The notes: a model not told the origin generated them from the letters alone. 64,000 nt of DNA from Mycobacterium celatum (GCF_002101595.1 NZ_LQOM01000006.1:1-64000), one strand, 5' to 3'. Shown: positions 18,167 through 26,877, numbered from the stretch's first letter. Translations and numbers: made by a program.

Positions 18167-20365
18167 ATGCCGATCGCGATAACTCCTGAGCATCAAGACT
18201 TGGCCGACTCGGTGCGGTCCCTGGTGGCGCGGGTAGCGCCGTCGGAGGTTTTGCACGCCGCACTGGAAACACCGATCGACAATCCCCCGCCGTACTGGCA
18301 GGCCGCGGCCGAACAGGGTTTGCAGGGTGTGCATTTGGCGGAATCGGTTGGTGGCCAAGGGTTTGGCGCCCTCGAATTAGCGGTGGTCCTCGCCGAATTC
18401 GGCTACGGTGCGGTCCCGGGCCCGTTCGTGCCGTCGGCGATCGCCAGTGCGCTGATCTCGGCGCATGACCCGGACGCGAAAGTCCTCAACGATCTGGCGT
18501 CGGGTGCGGCCATCGCCGCCTACGCGCTGGGCCCCGGCCTGACCGCCACCCGCCACGGCGATGAGTTGGTGATCCGCGGCGAGGTCCGGGCGGTGCCCGC
18601 GGCGGCGCAGGCGTCGGTGCTGGTGTTGCCGGTGGCCATCGACAGCGGCGAGGAATGGGTTGTGCTGCACGCCGACCAGCTCGAGATCGAGCCGGTCAAG
18701 AGCGTCGACCCGCTGCGCCCGATCGGCCATGTGCGCGCCAACGCTGTCGAGGTCGGCGACGACGCGGTCTTGAGCAACCTCTCCAAGACCGTCGCGCATG
18801 CGCTGATCTCCACGCTGCTGTCCGCGGAGGCCGTCGGCGTCGCGCGCTGGGCCACCGACACCGCCTCGGAGTACGCCAAGATCCGCGAACAGTTCGGCAG
18901 GCCGATCGGCCAGTTCCAGGCGGTCAAGCACAAATGTGCCGAGATGGTCGCCGACACCGAGCGGGCCACCGCGGCGGTGTGGGATGCCGCCCGCGCGCTC
19001 GACGAGGCCAGCCAAAGCGACGGCGACACTGAGGGTTCCAAGGTGGAGTTCGCGGCTGCGGTGGCGGCGACGCTGGCGCCGGCGGCGGCTCAGCGCTGCA
19101 CCCAGGATTGCATCCAGGTGCACGGCGGGATCGGGTTCACCTGGGAGCACGACACCAACGTCTACTACCGGCGCGCACTGATCCTGGCCGCATCGTTCGG
19201 CCGCCGCACCGACTACCCGCAGCGGGTGGTCGACACCGCGACGAGCACCGGGATGCGCAAACTCGACATCGACTTGGATCCGGACACCGAGAAGTTGCGG
19301 GAGCAGATCCGCGGCGAGGTGGCCGCGCTCAAGGCGATGCCGCGCGAGCAGCGCACCGTCGCGATCGCCGAGGGCGGCTGGGTGCTGCCGTATCTGCCCA
19401 AGCCGTGGGGACGGGCCGCCGGACCGGTCGAGCAGATCATCATCGCCCAGGAATTCGAGAGGGGGCGGGTCAAGCGGCCGCAGATCGGCATCGCGTCGTG
19501 GATTGTGCCGTCGATCGTGGCGTTCGGCACCGAGGAACAGAAACAACGCTTCCTGCCGCCGACGTTTCGCGGCGAAATGATCTGGTGCCAGCTGTTTTCC
19601 GAGCCCGGCGCCGGATCGGATCTGGCCGGGCTGAGCACCAAGGCGACCAGGGCCGACGGCGGCTGGCGCATCACCGGGCAGAAGATCTGGACCACCGCCG
19701 CGCAGTTCTCCCAGTGGGGGGCTCTGCTGGCCAGAACGGATCCGAACGCCCCAAAACATAACGGCATCACCTACTTCCTGCTCGACATGAAGAGCGAAGG
19801 CATCGAAGTCAAGCCGCTGCGCGAGCTCACCGGCGGCGCCATGTTCAACACCGTCTTCATCGACGACGTGTTCGTGCCCGACGAGCTGGTGCTCGGTGAG
19901 GTGAATCGCGGCTGGGAGGTCAGCCGCAATACGCTTACCGCAGAACGGGTTTCGATCGGCAGCAGCGAGGCGCCGTTCCTGGCCAACCTGGACGGGTTCG
20001 TCGAGTTCATTCGCGACGGTCAGTTCGACCAGGTCGCGCAGAACCGGGCGGGCCAGTTGATCGCCGAGGGGCATGCCGCCAAGGTGCTCAACATGCGCTC
20101 GACGCTGCTGACGCTGGCCGGCGGTGACGCGATGCCGTCGGCGGCGATCTCGAAACTGCTGTCGATGCGAACCGGGCAGGGCTACGCCGAATTCGCGGTG
20201 TCCACGTTCGGCACCGACGCCGCCATCGGTGATCCCGAGGAGCTGCCCGGCAAGTGGGCGGAGTACCTGCTGGCCAGCCGTGCGACCACGATTTACGGCG
20301 GCACGTCAGAGGTGCAGCTCAACATCATCGCCGAGCGGCTGCTGGGCCTGCCCCGCGACCCGTAG
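18167..20365 (+). CDS. fadE6: FadE6, double acyl-CoA dehydrogenase
   Basis: This 732-residue protein consists of two acyl-CoA dehydrogenase units in tandem, about 1-370 and 375-732. The first unit has REQFGRPIGQFQAVKHKCAE and IQVHGGIGFTWEHD, and the second has QLFSEPGAGSDLAGL and the C-terminal YGGTSEVQLNIIAERLLGLP. Each unit would bind FAD. FadE6 of M. tuberculosis has, as I recall, 731 residues with the same fusion. The reaction is alpha,beta-desaturation of an acyl-CoA; whether both halves are active, or form a heterotetramer-like unit as in steroid-degrading ChsE enzymes, cannot be told here. Confidence 0.93.
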   Translation: MPIAITPEHQDLADSVRSLVARVAPSEVLHAALETPIDNPPPYWQAAAEQGLQGVHLAESVGGQGFGALELAVVLAEFGYGAVPGPFVPSAIASALISAHDPDAKVLNDLASGAAIAAYALGPGLTATRHGDELVIRGEVRAVPAAAQASVLVLPVAIDSGEEWVVLHADQLEIEPVKSVDPLRPIGHVRANAVEVGDDAVLSNLSKTVAHALISTLLSAEAVGVARWATDTASEYAKIREQFGRPIGQFQAVKHKCAEMVADTERATAAVWDAARALDEASQSDGDTEGSKVEFAAAVAATLAPAAAQRCTQDCIQVHGGIGFTWEHDTNVYYRRALILAASFGRRTDYPQRVVDTATSTGMRKLDIDLDPDTEKLREQIRGEVAALKAMPREQRTVAIAEGGWVLPYLPKPWGRAAGPVEQIIIAQEFERGRVKRPQIGIASWIVPSIVAFGTEEQKQRFLPPTFRGEMIWCQLFSEPGAGSDLAGLSTKATRADGGWRITGQKIWTTAAQFSQWGALLARTDPNAPKHNGITYFLLDMKSEGIEVKPLRELTGGAMFNTVFIDDVFVPDELVLGEVNRGWEVSRNTLTAERVSIGSSEAPFLANLDGFVEFIRDGQFDQVAQNRAGQLIAEGHAAKVLNMRSTLLTLAGGDAMPSAAISKLLSMRTGQGYAEFAVSTFGTDAAIGDPEELPGKWAEYLLASRATTIYGGTSEVQLNIIAERLLGLPRDP

Positions 20366-20380
20366 CCCGCACTCTCCTGG

Positions 20381-20442
20381 CGCGAGCGTGCGTGTCCCCG
20401 CACGACACGCCGCGGTGAAACCCGTTTTTGCGCACGCTCGCG
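20381..20442. repeat. Dispersed intergenic palindrome, copy A
   Basis: Perfect 12-base arms CGCGAGCGTGCG (20381-20392) and CGCACGCTCGCG (20431-20442) enclose 38 bases. The loop holds CGACACGCCG, the reverse complement of the core CGGCGTGTCG found in four other elements of this window. It lies between fadE6 and the DinB-family gene and is an inverted partner of copy B on the other side of that gene. Confidence 0.8.
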
Positions 20443-20503
20443 GGCGTCGACCCAGCCGAAAACCCGTCGCGCCGAGGCCTTGCTCCCTGCTAGCTTCGCC
20501 GTC

Positions 20504-21010
20504 ATGACCGAAGCCGCGCCCAATCGTCGCGACCGTGCCGATGCCGGCGAGCGCGAAACCCTGGAGTGTTTCCTCGACGACTACCGAGACATCCTGGTAC
20601 GCAAGGTCTCCGGCCTATCCGACGCCGACGCCCGCCGTCACCTCGTCGCGTCGGCGACGACGGTGGGCGGGCTGGTCAAGCACCTGCGCTGGGCGGAGTA
20701 CGGCTGGTTCGATCAGCTATTGCAAGAGCGGGTCGACGACAACCGCCGCCTGCACGAGCGGTCCTGGGAGTTCGAATTCCTGGCCGAGGAGTCGCTGGAC
20801 ACGCTGATTGCGGAATACCAAGCGCAATGCGAGGAATCGCGGCGCATCGCGGCCGAGTATCCGCTTGAGTACACCGTGCCGCACCGGCGCCTCGGCCGTG
20901 TCTCGCTGCGCTGGATCTACGTGCACATGATCGAGGAGACGGCCCGCCACACCGGACAGCTGGACATTCTGCGCGAACAACTCGACGGCGCAACGGGATT
21001 CGACGGCTGA
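20504..21010 (+). CDS. DinB-superfamily protein (DUF664)
   Basis: This 168-residue helical protein is of the DinB/DUF664 type, a four-helix bundle with a metal site. The expected His ligands are in VKHLRWAE (helix 2) and in HMIEETARHTGQLDILREQL (helix 4), the latter being the strongest family signature. Members include thiol-dependent transferases that use mycothiol or bacillithiol, but the reaction of this one is unknown. The ATG at 20504 was chosen over an upstream GTG because the family start follows it. Palindromes with the same stem flank it on both sides. Confidence 0.83.
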   Translation: MTEAAPNRRDRADAGERETLECFLDDYRDILVRKVSGLSDADARRHLVASATTVGGLVKHLRWAEYGWFDQLLQERVDDNRRLHERSWEFEFLAEESLDTLIAEYQAQCEESRRIAAEYPLEYTVPHRRLGRVSLRWIYVHMIEETARHTGQLDILREQLDGATGFDG

Positions 21011-21021
21011 GCCCGCGCGCC

Positions 21022-21083
21022 CGCGAGCGTGCGCAAACCCGGCGATTCGACCGGCGTGTCGGCCGGAGACACGCACGCTCGCG
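21022..21083. repeat. Dispersed intergenic palindrome, copy B
   Basis: The 12-base arms CGCGAGCGTGCG (21022-21033) and CGCACGCTCGCG (21072-21083) enclose 38 bases, exactly as in copy A, with the core CGGCGTGTCG at 21052-21061. It lies between the stops of the convergent DinB and fadD2 genes and could end transcription in both directions, though neither side has a strong U-tract. Confidence 0.8.
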
Positions 21084-21093
21084 CCAAAAGGGA

Positions 21094-22767
21094 TTAGACG
21101 TCCATCTCGCGCAGTTCGCGTTTGAGGATCTTGCCGGTGGGGTTGCGCGGTAGCTCGTCGAGGAAGATCACTTCGCGCGGCACCTTGTAGCGGGCCAACT
21201 GATCTTTCACGTACTTCTTGATGGTGTCCTCGTCGATGTCGGCGCCTTCCTTCTTGACGACGAATGCGCGCAACCGGTGGCCCCACTCCTTGTCCTCGAC
21301 GCCGATAGCGGTCGCCTCGACCACGTCGGGGTGCCCGCTGATGCAATCCTCGACTTCGGCGGGAAAGACGTTCTCGCCGCCGGAGACGATCATCTCGTCG
21401 TCGCGGCCGCTGATGTAGAGCAGGCCGTGCTCGTCGAAATAGCCGACGTCGCCCGACGACAACATGCCGTCGATGATCTGCTTGCCCCCGCCACCGGTGT
21501 AGCCCTCGAACGGAAAGCTGGTGCCGACGAAGATCCGGCCGACCTCACCTTGCGGAAGTTCTTTGCCGTTCTCGTCGAAGATCTTGACCCGCACCCCTTT
21601 GACAACCGGCCCGGCCGTCGATGGGTTGTATTGCAAGTGCTTGGGTTCTGCGATCGTGGCGAACGCGATCTCGGTGGACCCGTACATGTTGTAGACAACC
21701 GGTCCGAAGTCCTTGAGCGCGCGCTCGGCCACGTCGGCGTTCAGCGCGGAGCCGGACGCGAAGATGATCCGCAAGCTCGACAGGTCGGGCTTCTTGTCCA
21801 TCTTTTCCAGTGCATCGAGCATCCGCGCCAACATCACCGGCACGACCACGACCGCCGTCACTTTGTACTTTTCGATGTCTTCGAGCACCTGCGGCGGCTT
21901 GAACTTGCGGTGCAGCACCAGCGTCGAGCCCAGGAACGCCCCGATGGTGGCGTGCAGGAAGCCCAGCGCGTGAAACATCGGCGCCGGCAGCGCCGTCACC
22001 TCGCCGGCCTTGAACGGAACATGCGACAGGATGCCGCCGATCGGGGCCAGAGTCGGCGGGGTGCTGCGGTTCGCGCCCTTCGGCGTGCCGGTGGTGCCGC
22101 TGGTCAAAATGATGATCGACGAGTGCTTGCTCGCCTTGGGTGCCGGCTCGCCGCTGCTGCGTGCGATCAGTTCCGCGAGCGTCTCGTCGGTGCTGCCCGA
22201 ATCCTTGTCCGAGTCGGGATTGGTCCCCAGGGCCCGCAGCTTGCCCAACGGCGGTTCGGCCTTGCTGACGTCTTCGGCGTATTCGTCGTCGTAGATGATC
22301 AGTTTGGCGTCTTCGCGCTCCGACACCTCCTTGATCTGCGGGCCGGAGAACGAGCTGTTCAGCAAGATGATGCGGGCACCGACCCGGGCGCACCCGTACT
22401 CCGCGATGGCGAACCAGCGGCTGTTGCGCGCCAGAAGCGCAACGCCGTCGCCGCCCTTGACGCCCTTGTCCAGCAGGCCGTGGGCGACGGCGTTGGCGGC
22501 GTCGTCGAGTTCCTTCCAGGTCAACTCGCCGTCGTCGTCGACGATCGCCACCTTGTCGGGAGTGCGCCGCGCATGCAGGGCGGGCAGCATGCCGATCTCG
22601 CCCCACTTGCGGATGTCGTTCACCATCGCCGCCACGTTCTGCGGCGGCTCGATCGGGAACCCGCCCGCTTCGAAGATCTTGCGCACGTAGTGCAGTTCGG
22701 CCAGGCCGCGGGACGCATACTGCTGGACTTTGGCCACGGCCCCGAACGGGTCAAGCAAACTAGGCAT
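21094..22767 (-). CDS. fadD2: FadD2, acyl-CoA synthetase
   Basis: This 557-residue protein is an ANL-superfamily adenylating enzyme that activates a fatty acid as acyl-AMP and then acyl-CoA. The P-loop-like motif is ILTSGTTGTPKGA (about 215-227), followed by YGSTEIAF, SSGDVGYFDEHGLLYISGRDD and the C-terminal PRNPTGKILKREL with the catalytic Lys. Length agrees with FadD2 (about 560). It faces the primase-polymerase gene divergently across 56 bases and is convergent with the DinB gene. Confidence 0.93.
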   Translation of the reverse strand: MPSLLDPFGAVAKVQQYASRGLAELHYVRKIFEAGGFPIEPPQNVAAMVNDIRKWGEIGMLPALHARRTPDKVAIVDDDGELTWKELDDAANAVAHGLLDKGVKGGDGVALLARNSRWFAIAEYGCARVGARIILLNSSFSGPQIKEVSEREDAKLIIYDDEYAEDVSKAEPPLGKLRALGTNPDSDKDSGSTDETLAELIARSSGEPAPKASKHSSIIILTSGTTGTPKGANRSTPPTLAPIGGILSHVPFKAGEVTALPAPMFHALGFLHATIGAFLGSTLVLHRKFKPPQVLEDIEKYKVTAVVVVPVMLARMLDALEKMDKKPDLSSLRIIFASGSALNADVAERALKDFGPVVYNMYGSTEIAFATIAEPKHLQYNPSTAGPVVKGVRVKIFDENGKELPQGEVGRIFVGTSFPFEGYTGGGGKQIIDGMLSSGDVGYFDEHGLLYISGRDDEMIVSGGENVFPAEVEDCISGHPDVVEATAIGVEDKEWGHRLRAFVVKKEGADIDEDTIKKYVKDQLARYKVPREVIFLDELPRNPTGKILKRELREMDV

Positions 22768-22823
22768 GACCCCACCATATGTGACCCACGTCGCAGTCCG
22801 GCCGGGAAAATTACCATGAACCT

Positions 22824-24038
22824 ATGGCCGGCCCGGTGACCCTGGAAATCGGTGGGCGCCGGGTCCGGATCACCCATCCGGACAAGGTGATTTTCCCGGC
22901 TGCCGGCCGCACCAAGCTGGACCTGATCCACTACTACCTGGCCGTCGCCGACGGGGCGCTACGAGGTGTCGCGGGCCGACCGATGATCCTGAAGCGTTTC
23001 GTCAAAGGCATCGACCAGGAAGCGATCTTCCAGAAGCGCGCACCCGCCAAGCGGCCGGACTGGGTCGACGTCGCCGAACTGCGCTACGCTTCGGGCACCT
23101 CGGCCGCCGAGGCCGTCATCCACGACGCCGCGGGGCTGGCCTGGGCCATCAACCTCGGCTGCATCGACCTCAACCCGCATCCGGTGCTCGCCGAGGACCT
23201 CGACCACCCCGACGAGTTGCGGGTCGACCTGGACCCGATGCCCGGTGTGGAGTGGCCCCAGATCGTCGACGTGGCCGCCGTCGCCCGCGAGGTGCTCGAG
23301 GATTACGGGCTGACGCCGTGGCCCAAGACATCCGGGTCGCGGGGCTTCCACATCTATGCGCGCATCGCACCGCACTGGACCTTTCGGCAGGTACGGCTGG
23401 CCGCCCAGACGGTGGCCCGCGAGGTCGAGCGACGCGCGCCGGAGCTGGCCACCGCCCGCTGGTGGAAGGAGGAGCGCCAAGGGGTGTTCGTCGACTTCAA
23501 CCAGAACGCCAAGGACCGCACGGTCGCGTCGGCGTATTCGGTGCGGGCCACGCCGGACGCGCGGGTGTCCACGCCGCTGCACTGGGACGAGGTCGGCGGC
23601 TGCGACCCGGCGGCGTTCACGATATCCACCGTGCCGGACCGGTTCGCCGACATCGACGACCCATGGGCGGGCATGGACTCCGCGACAGGCGGATTGGAGC
23701 GGCTGCTGATACTCGCCGAAGAACTCGGCCCCGCCGAGAAAGCGCCGAAAGGCGCGCGCAAACGAGCGGGGCCGGGCCGCCGCCAATCCCCGATGCCGCT
23801 CATCGAGATCGCCCGCACCAAGACCAAGGACGAGGCGATGGCCGCGTTGGACACCTGGCGGGACCGCTACCCCGCCGCCGCCGATCGGCTGCAGCCGGCC
23901 GACGTGCTGGTCGACGGGATGCGCGGGCCGAGTTCCATCTGGTACCGGATTCGGATCAACCTGCAGCACGTGCCGGAAGACCAGCGGCCGCCGCAGGAGG
24001 AGTTGATCGCCGACTACAGCCCATGGCCAACGCGTTAA
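22824..24038 (+). CDS. Stand-alone LigD-type primase-polymerase (PrimPol/PolD), Rv0269c-like
   Basis: This 404-residue protein is of the archaeo-eukaryotic primase fold found as the polymerase domain of LigD. Start VRITHPDKVIFP is typical. The catalytic acids are in LRVDLDPMPG (D-x-D), with SGSRGFHIY supplying the nucleotide-binding Ser and His and DFNQNAKDRT the later conserved block. It lacks ligase and nuclease domains, so it is a separate polymerase for gap filling or end joining, as reported for the mycobacterial PolD/Prim-PolD proteins. The C-terminus (about 330-404) is a short extra domain shared with Rv0269c. Confidence 0.9.
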   Translation: MAGPVTLEIGGRRVRITHPDKVIFPAAGRTKLDLIHYYLAVADGALRGVAGRPMILKRFVKGIDQEAIFQKRAPAKRPDWVDVAELRYASGTSAAEAVIHDAAGLAWAINLGCIDLNPHPVLAEDLDHPDELRVDLDPMPGVEWPQIVDVAAVAREVLEDYGLTPWPKTSGSRGFHIYARIAPHWTFRQVRLAAQTVAREVERRAPELATARWWKEERQGVFVDFNQNAKDRTVASAYSVRATPDARVSTPLHWDEVGGCDPAAFTISTVPDRFADIDDPWAGMDSATGGLERLLILAEELGPAEKAPKGARKRAGPGRRQSPMPLIEIARTKTKDEAMAALDTWRDRYPAAADRLQPADVLVDGMRGPSSIWYRIRINLQHVPEDQRPPQEELIADYSPWPTR

Positions 24039-24140
24039 GCGGGCCGCCAGCGGTACGCGCCGCTACTATCGGCCGTTCCGTGTCGACCGACTTTCGGTCC
24101 TGGCCTGCGGCTACGCGATGTTAATGTCGAACTGTTGGCG

Positions 24141-24159
24141 GACGCGCTTTTTGCGCGTC
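24141..24159. other. GC hairpin with T5 loop upstream of the type VII cassette
   Basis: GACGCGC-TTTTT-GCGCGTC is a perfect seven-base hairpin with a five-T loop, 38 bases before the EspC-like gene. GTTCTTTT follows after five bases. It may end transcription from the polymerase gene, or act in the leader of the cassette; the sequence does not decide. Confidence 0.4.
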
Positions 24160-24196
24160 GCCAAGTTCTTTTAACGGTCGATATTGAGGGGTTGCG

Positions 24197-24481
24197 ATGC
24201 GGGTCAATCCCGAGCTCTTGCGCGGTTTCGCCGGTCAGGTCGACACTGCGTCGGCAACCATCCACAGCGCCGAGGTCGGGCACGAGGTGAGCACGGCCGC
24301 TGACGGGCTGCCCGGGTCGGCGACCCAGTGGGCGGCTCGTCTGGTCGGCGAGCACATCGCCACAGTCGAGGCCAAGATCGCCAAGAACGTCGCCGACATG
24401 GGGACGGCGGTGCGTGGTGCGGGTGATCGTTATGAGGTGGAGGACGACACCCTCGCCGGGAAATTCGAGGGGTTGTTTTAG
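24197..24481 (+). CDS. EspC-like type VII secretion substrate/partner, YxxxD signal
   Basis: This 94-residue, fully helical protein resembles the EspC/DUF2580 family (ESX secretion target). It starts MRVNPELLRGFAGQVDTAS, with the first helix and the paired second helix joined near residues 38-45 (LPGSATQW). The C-terminal part RYEVEDDTLAGKF contains YxxxD (Y79, D83), the general type VII export signal. GAGGGG lies before its ATG. The next gene starts three bases after its stop, so this is likely the export chaperone or co-secreted partner of that larger protein. Confidence 0.75.
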   Translation: MRVNPELLRGFAGQVDTASATIHSAEVGHEVSTAADGLPGSATQWAARLVGEHIATVEAKIAKNVADMGTAVRGAGDRYEVEDDTLAGKFEGLF

Positions 24482-24484
24482 CCC

Positions 24485-25813
24485 GTGTTGCCATCGCGCT
24501 CGCGGTTGCAAGCATGGAACCCCGACTCTCTGTCACCGGCGGGGAAAGCGATCGACGCTGCAGGTCAGTCGGTGTACGGCGCGGTGCGTGGCCTCGAGGA
24601 TGGGATCGACCGGCTGTCTGAGGCCGGGGGGTGGGAAGGCCAAGCGCATGACGCGGCGATGGGCATGTTTCGCCGGGCGACCCACCAAACCTCGGACTTC
24701 GCTACCGGTGTTGGTGCGGTGGGGGCTGCGGTGAGCAATGGTGACTCGACGATCGGGGCCGCTCGGTATCGGCTGCTGCGAGCAGCAGACGACATCGATC
24801 AGGGCGAGTTGCATGTCACCGACCAGTGGGTGGTGCTGATCAAGCCGGCGCGTATGTCCGCCCAGCATGCAGCCGAGCTGCAACATCAGGCCGAGCAAGA
24901 ACAAGCCGAAATCAATCGGCTATTACTTGACGTGGGTGACGCAGATGATCGCACAGCAGCCAATGTGCAGGCTGCAGCGCAGAAACTTGGATTCACCCTC
25001 CCCGGCCCGAATGATATGGCCTCCATCTTCCCGCAGAGTCCTTCGCGGCCCGCAGACGAAGTGCCTAACCCGCGGACGATGCAAGGTCTGATACAGCAGG
25101 GCAACATTCGTGGGGAAGACATGGCGATGACGGTGCGTGAGTCCAGCGAGAAAACCACCGAGGATGGTCAACACGTCACCACGCTGATGATGCAGGACGG
25201 CAGCAAACATGTGATCACGAACTGGGGCACGTTGACGCCCAAGGTCGCCGACGATTACTACGACAAGAATGGCAAGTTCGTGTCGGGCACCAGCTCGTGG
25301 ACCGGGCTGGACAACCAAACCAAATACACCCAAACGCAATGGGCCGACGGCACAATCCTCACAATCACCGATGCGCCCGGTAGCAAGCCGACGGCTAGCG
25401 TCACCATGGCCGACGGCCGACAAGCCGAAATACCAGCCGACAGCCCGCTTTTCGGCCATCCCGTGCTCAGCACAATAGGCGGCGGGCTGACCGGATTGGA
25501 AACCCATGCAGAGCGTGGCGGCCGGATTCCCATGCTCACACCCGAATCGGTGAAAGACGTCGGAAAAGCAGCACGCTACGCCGGGCCGGCGCTGGGCATC
25601 GGTGCCATGGCCTACGACGTCGCTACGGCGGCAACCGCACACGAGGCCTGCGTCGCTGGTGTCTCAGGATTATTCGGAACCGGTGGCAGCGTACTGGGTG
25701 GAGCAGCATTGGCAGAGGGAGGCCCCATCATGGCCGGACTAGGTGACGTTGTAGGAGGCGCGGCTTTCGGGTGGGTCGGTACGAAGGTCGGCAACGTCAT
25801 TTGTCCTGGTTGA
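24485..25813 (+). CDS. WXG-type protein with glycine-zipper C-terminus; candidate type VII toxin
   Basis: This 442-residue protein is not recognised as a named family member. Residues about 15-170 are helical and contain GGWEGQAHDAAM (W50-E-G52), as in large WXG/LXG secreted proteins. Residues about 225-320 read as beta strands with repeated DG turns (QDGSKHVI, ADGTILTI, ADGRQAEI). Residues about 366-436 are Gly/Ala-rich and hydrophobic (AGPALGIGAMAYDVATAATA and GGSVLGGAALAEGGPIMAGL), like a membrane-inserting glycine zipper. No enzyme motif is visible. By architecture and neighbours I infer a pore-forming or membrane-targeted type VII effector; an ESX envelope protein is the alternative. The start is GTG 24485 without a clear ribosome site. 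Confidence 0.6.
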   Translation: MLPSRSRLQAWNPDSLSPAGKAIDAAGQSVYGAVRGLEDGIDRLSEAGGWEGQAHDAAMGMFRRATHQTSDFATGVGAVGAAVSNGDSTIGAARYRLLRAADDIDQGELHVTDQWVVLIKPARMSAQHAAELQHQAEQEQAEINRLLLDVGDADDRTAANVQAAAQKLGFTLPGPNDMASIFPQSPSRPADEVPNPRTMQGLIQQGNIRGEDMAMTVRESSEKTTEDGQHVTTLMMQDGSKHVITNWGTLTPKVADDYYDKNGKFVSGTSSWTGLDNQTKYTQTQWADGTILTITDAPGSKPTASVTMADGRQAEIPADSPLFGHPVLSTIGGGLTGLETHAERGGRIPMLTPESVKDVGKAARYAGPALGIGAMAYDVATAATAHEACVAGVSGLFGTGGSVLGGAALAEGGPIMAGLGDVVGGAAFGWVGTKVGNVICPG

Positions 25814-25820
25814 TTTTCCC

Positions 25821-26567
25821 ATGAAGCTATTCAGCTTGGCATTTTCTGGCGGCATCGGGATTCTTTGCGTGGTTTGGACTGCTATTACTCTCGCGCGCGG
25901 TGAATTCCTGACGGCGATCGTGGTCTTTGGATTCGCGGTATCTTGCGTGGGCCTTGCTGCCACGTTAATCCGAGTCAGGTTGGGAAGAGTCGCGCCACGC
26001 GGGACGTTCGACGCCGCGGGTACCACAATCCGGCCTGATCGGGGTGTTGAGGTGCTCGCTCAGACAATGTCATTAGCCGCAGTCGTCTCTATGGGGCTGT
26101 TTGCGATCTTCGCGCCCGTTGGCAAACTAGACATCCCGATGCCCGCCGCACGGCACTTCTACCTTGTCTATCTTCCCTTCGTCGCCGCTGCCGGCGCGGT
26201 GACGGGGGCGCTGATCATGTGGCGAGCGTACCGTCGCGGTGGTCCGACGAGCTACCTGCGTCTGACCCCAGAAGGATTCGAGTTCACCGAGGGGTTGTGG
26301 TCCTCCGTCGGACATGGTGGTTGGGGCGAGGTGAATGAAGTCACCGATCGACAGCCAGATAGCCGACCTCCGCCACGGAGCGCGATCGTCATGGTGATGT
26401 CTGACGGGCAAAACCACACCCTGCCGACGGCCGACGCCTATACGCGGGGCGGGGAGGCTTTACGCCAGATGGTGCGATTCTACTGGCAACATCCCGAGGA
26501 CCGTGCCGAGCTTACTGACGGTCGTGCATTGGCACGCCTGTCGTCGAATGACTTCAAAGCTGACTGA
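25821..26567 (+). CDS. Four-helix membrane protein; candidate immunity protein
   Basis: This 248-residue protein has four hydrophobic helices, at about 5-24, 28-50, 73-97 and 110-135, and a soluble C-terminal domain (about 140-248) that starts SYLRLTPEGFEFTEGLW, like a PH-type strand pattern. It follows the candidate toxin by seven bases, in one operon. No family name could be given. Its position behind a hydrophobic, glycine-zipper effector suggests a membrane immunity protein, as TsaI is to TspA in Staphylococcus; this is inference from arrangement only. Confidence 0.6.
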   Translation: MKLFSLAFSGGIGILCVVWTAITLARGEFLTAIVVFGFAVSCVGLAATLIRVRLGRVAPRGTFDAAGTTIRPDRGVEVLAQTMSLAAVVSMGLFAIFAPVGKLDIPMPAARHFYLVYLPFVAAAGAVTGALIMWRAYRRGGPTSYLRLTPEGFEFTEGLWSSVGHGGWGEVNEVTDRQPDSRPPPRSAIVMVMSDGQNHTLPTADAYTRGGEALRQMVRFYWQHPEDRAELTDGRALARLSSNDFKAD

Positions 26568-26821
26568 GCGATCACCAACTTTGCAGCCCCATTGATAACT
26601 CAGATACAGGCGATTTACGCCGCGGGACTGCACGGGAGTCATGTCGAGGAGCCGCTCTCGCGGTCATTCTCCTGGCGGGCTTGCTGCAGCGCACCTTAGC
26701 GCTCGTCGCTGGCCGCCGTGCGGACCCCGACGACGAAAACTTCGACAAGAGAGCCGAATTCGGCATCCGGGCAGAAAATACCGCCGAGGACAGACGCAGA
26801 GATCGCAACGGCTGGCCTTAG
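26564..26821 (+). CDS. Possible small membrane protein or gene remnant without a standard start
   Basis: In this frame an open stretch encodes a clear transmembrane helix (GAALAVILLAGLLQRTLALV) followed by a charged tail rich in Asp and Arg that ends NGWP. There is no ATG, GTG or TTG in the frame; the first codon is CTG, which overlaps the stop of the preceding gene as CTGA. It may be the tail of a decayed gene or a small protein started at a rare codon. The 310 bases between the cassette and the EccC-like gene otherwise show nothing. Confidence 0.25.
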   Translation: MSDHQLCSPIDNSDTGDLRRGTARESCRGAALAVILLAGLLQRTLALVAGRRADPDDENFDKRAEFGIRAENTAEDRRRDRNGWP

Positions 26822-26877
26822 TGGACTCCGGACCTGGCTTGCATAGTCTGGAGGCCCGCGACGTTAGAGGGATCGTA

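Noticed and set aside
18377..20074. A 565-codon minus-strand frame opposite fadE6.
   Set aside because: It is an antisense shadow of a well-supported acyl-CoA dehydrogenase gene; the product has no recognisable domain and an Arg/His-rich composition.
21277..22839. A 520-codon plus-strand frame opposite fadD2.
   Set aside because: It is antisense to a full-length FadD2 with all family motifs and has no ribosome site or domain.
24141..24180. Intrinsic terminator after the PolD-type gene.
   Set aside because: The hairpin has only seven pairs and the T-rich stretch starts several bases later, so termination is not supported; it is listed only as a hairpin.
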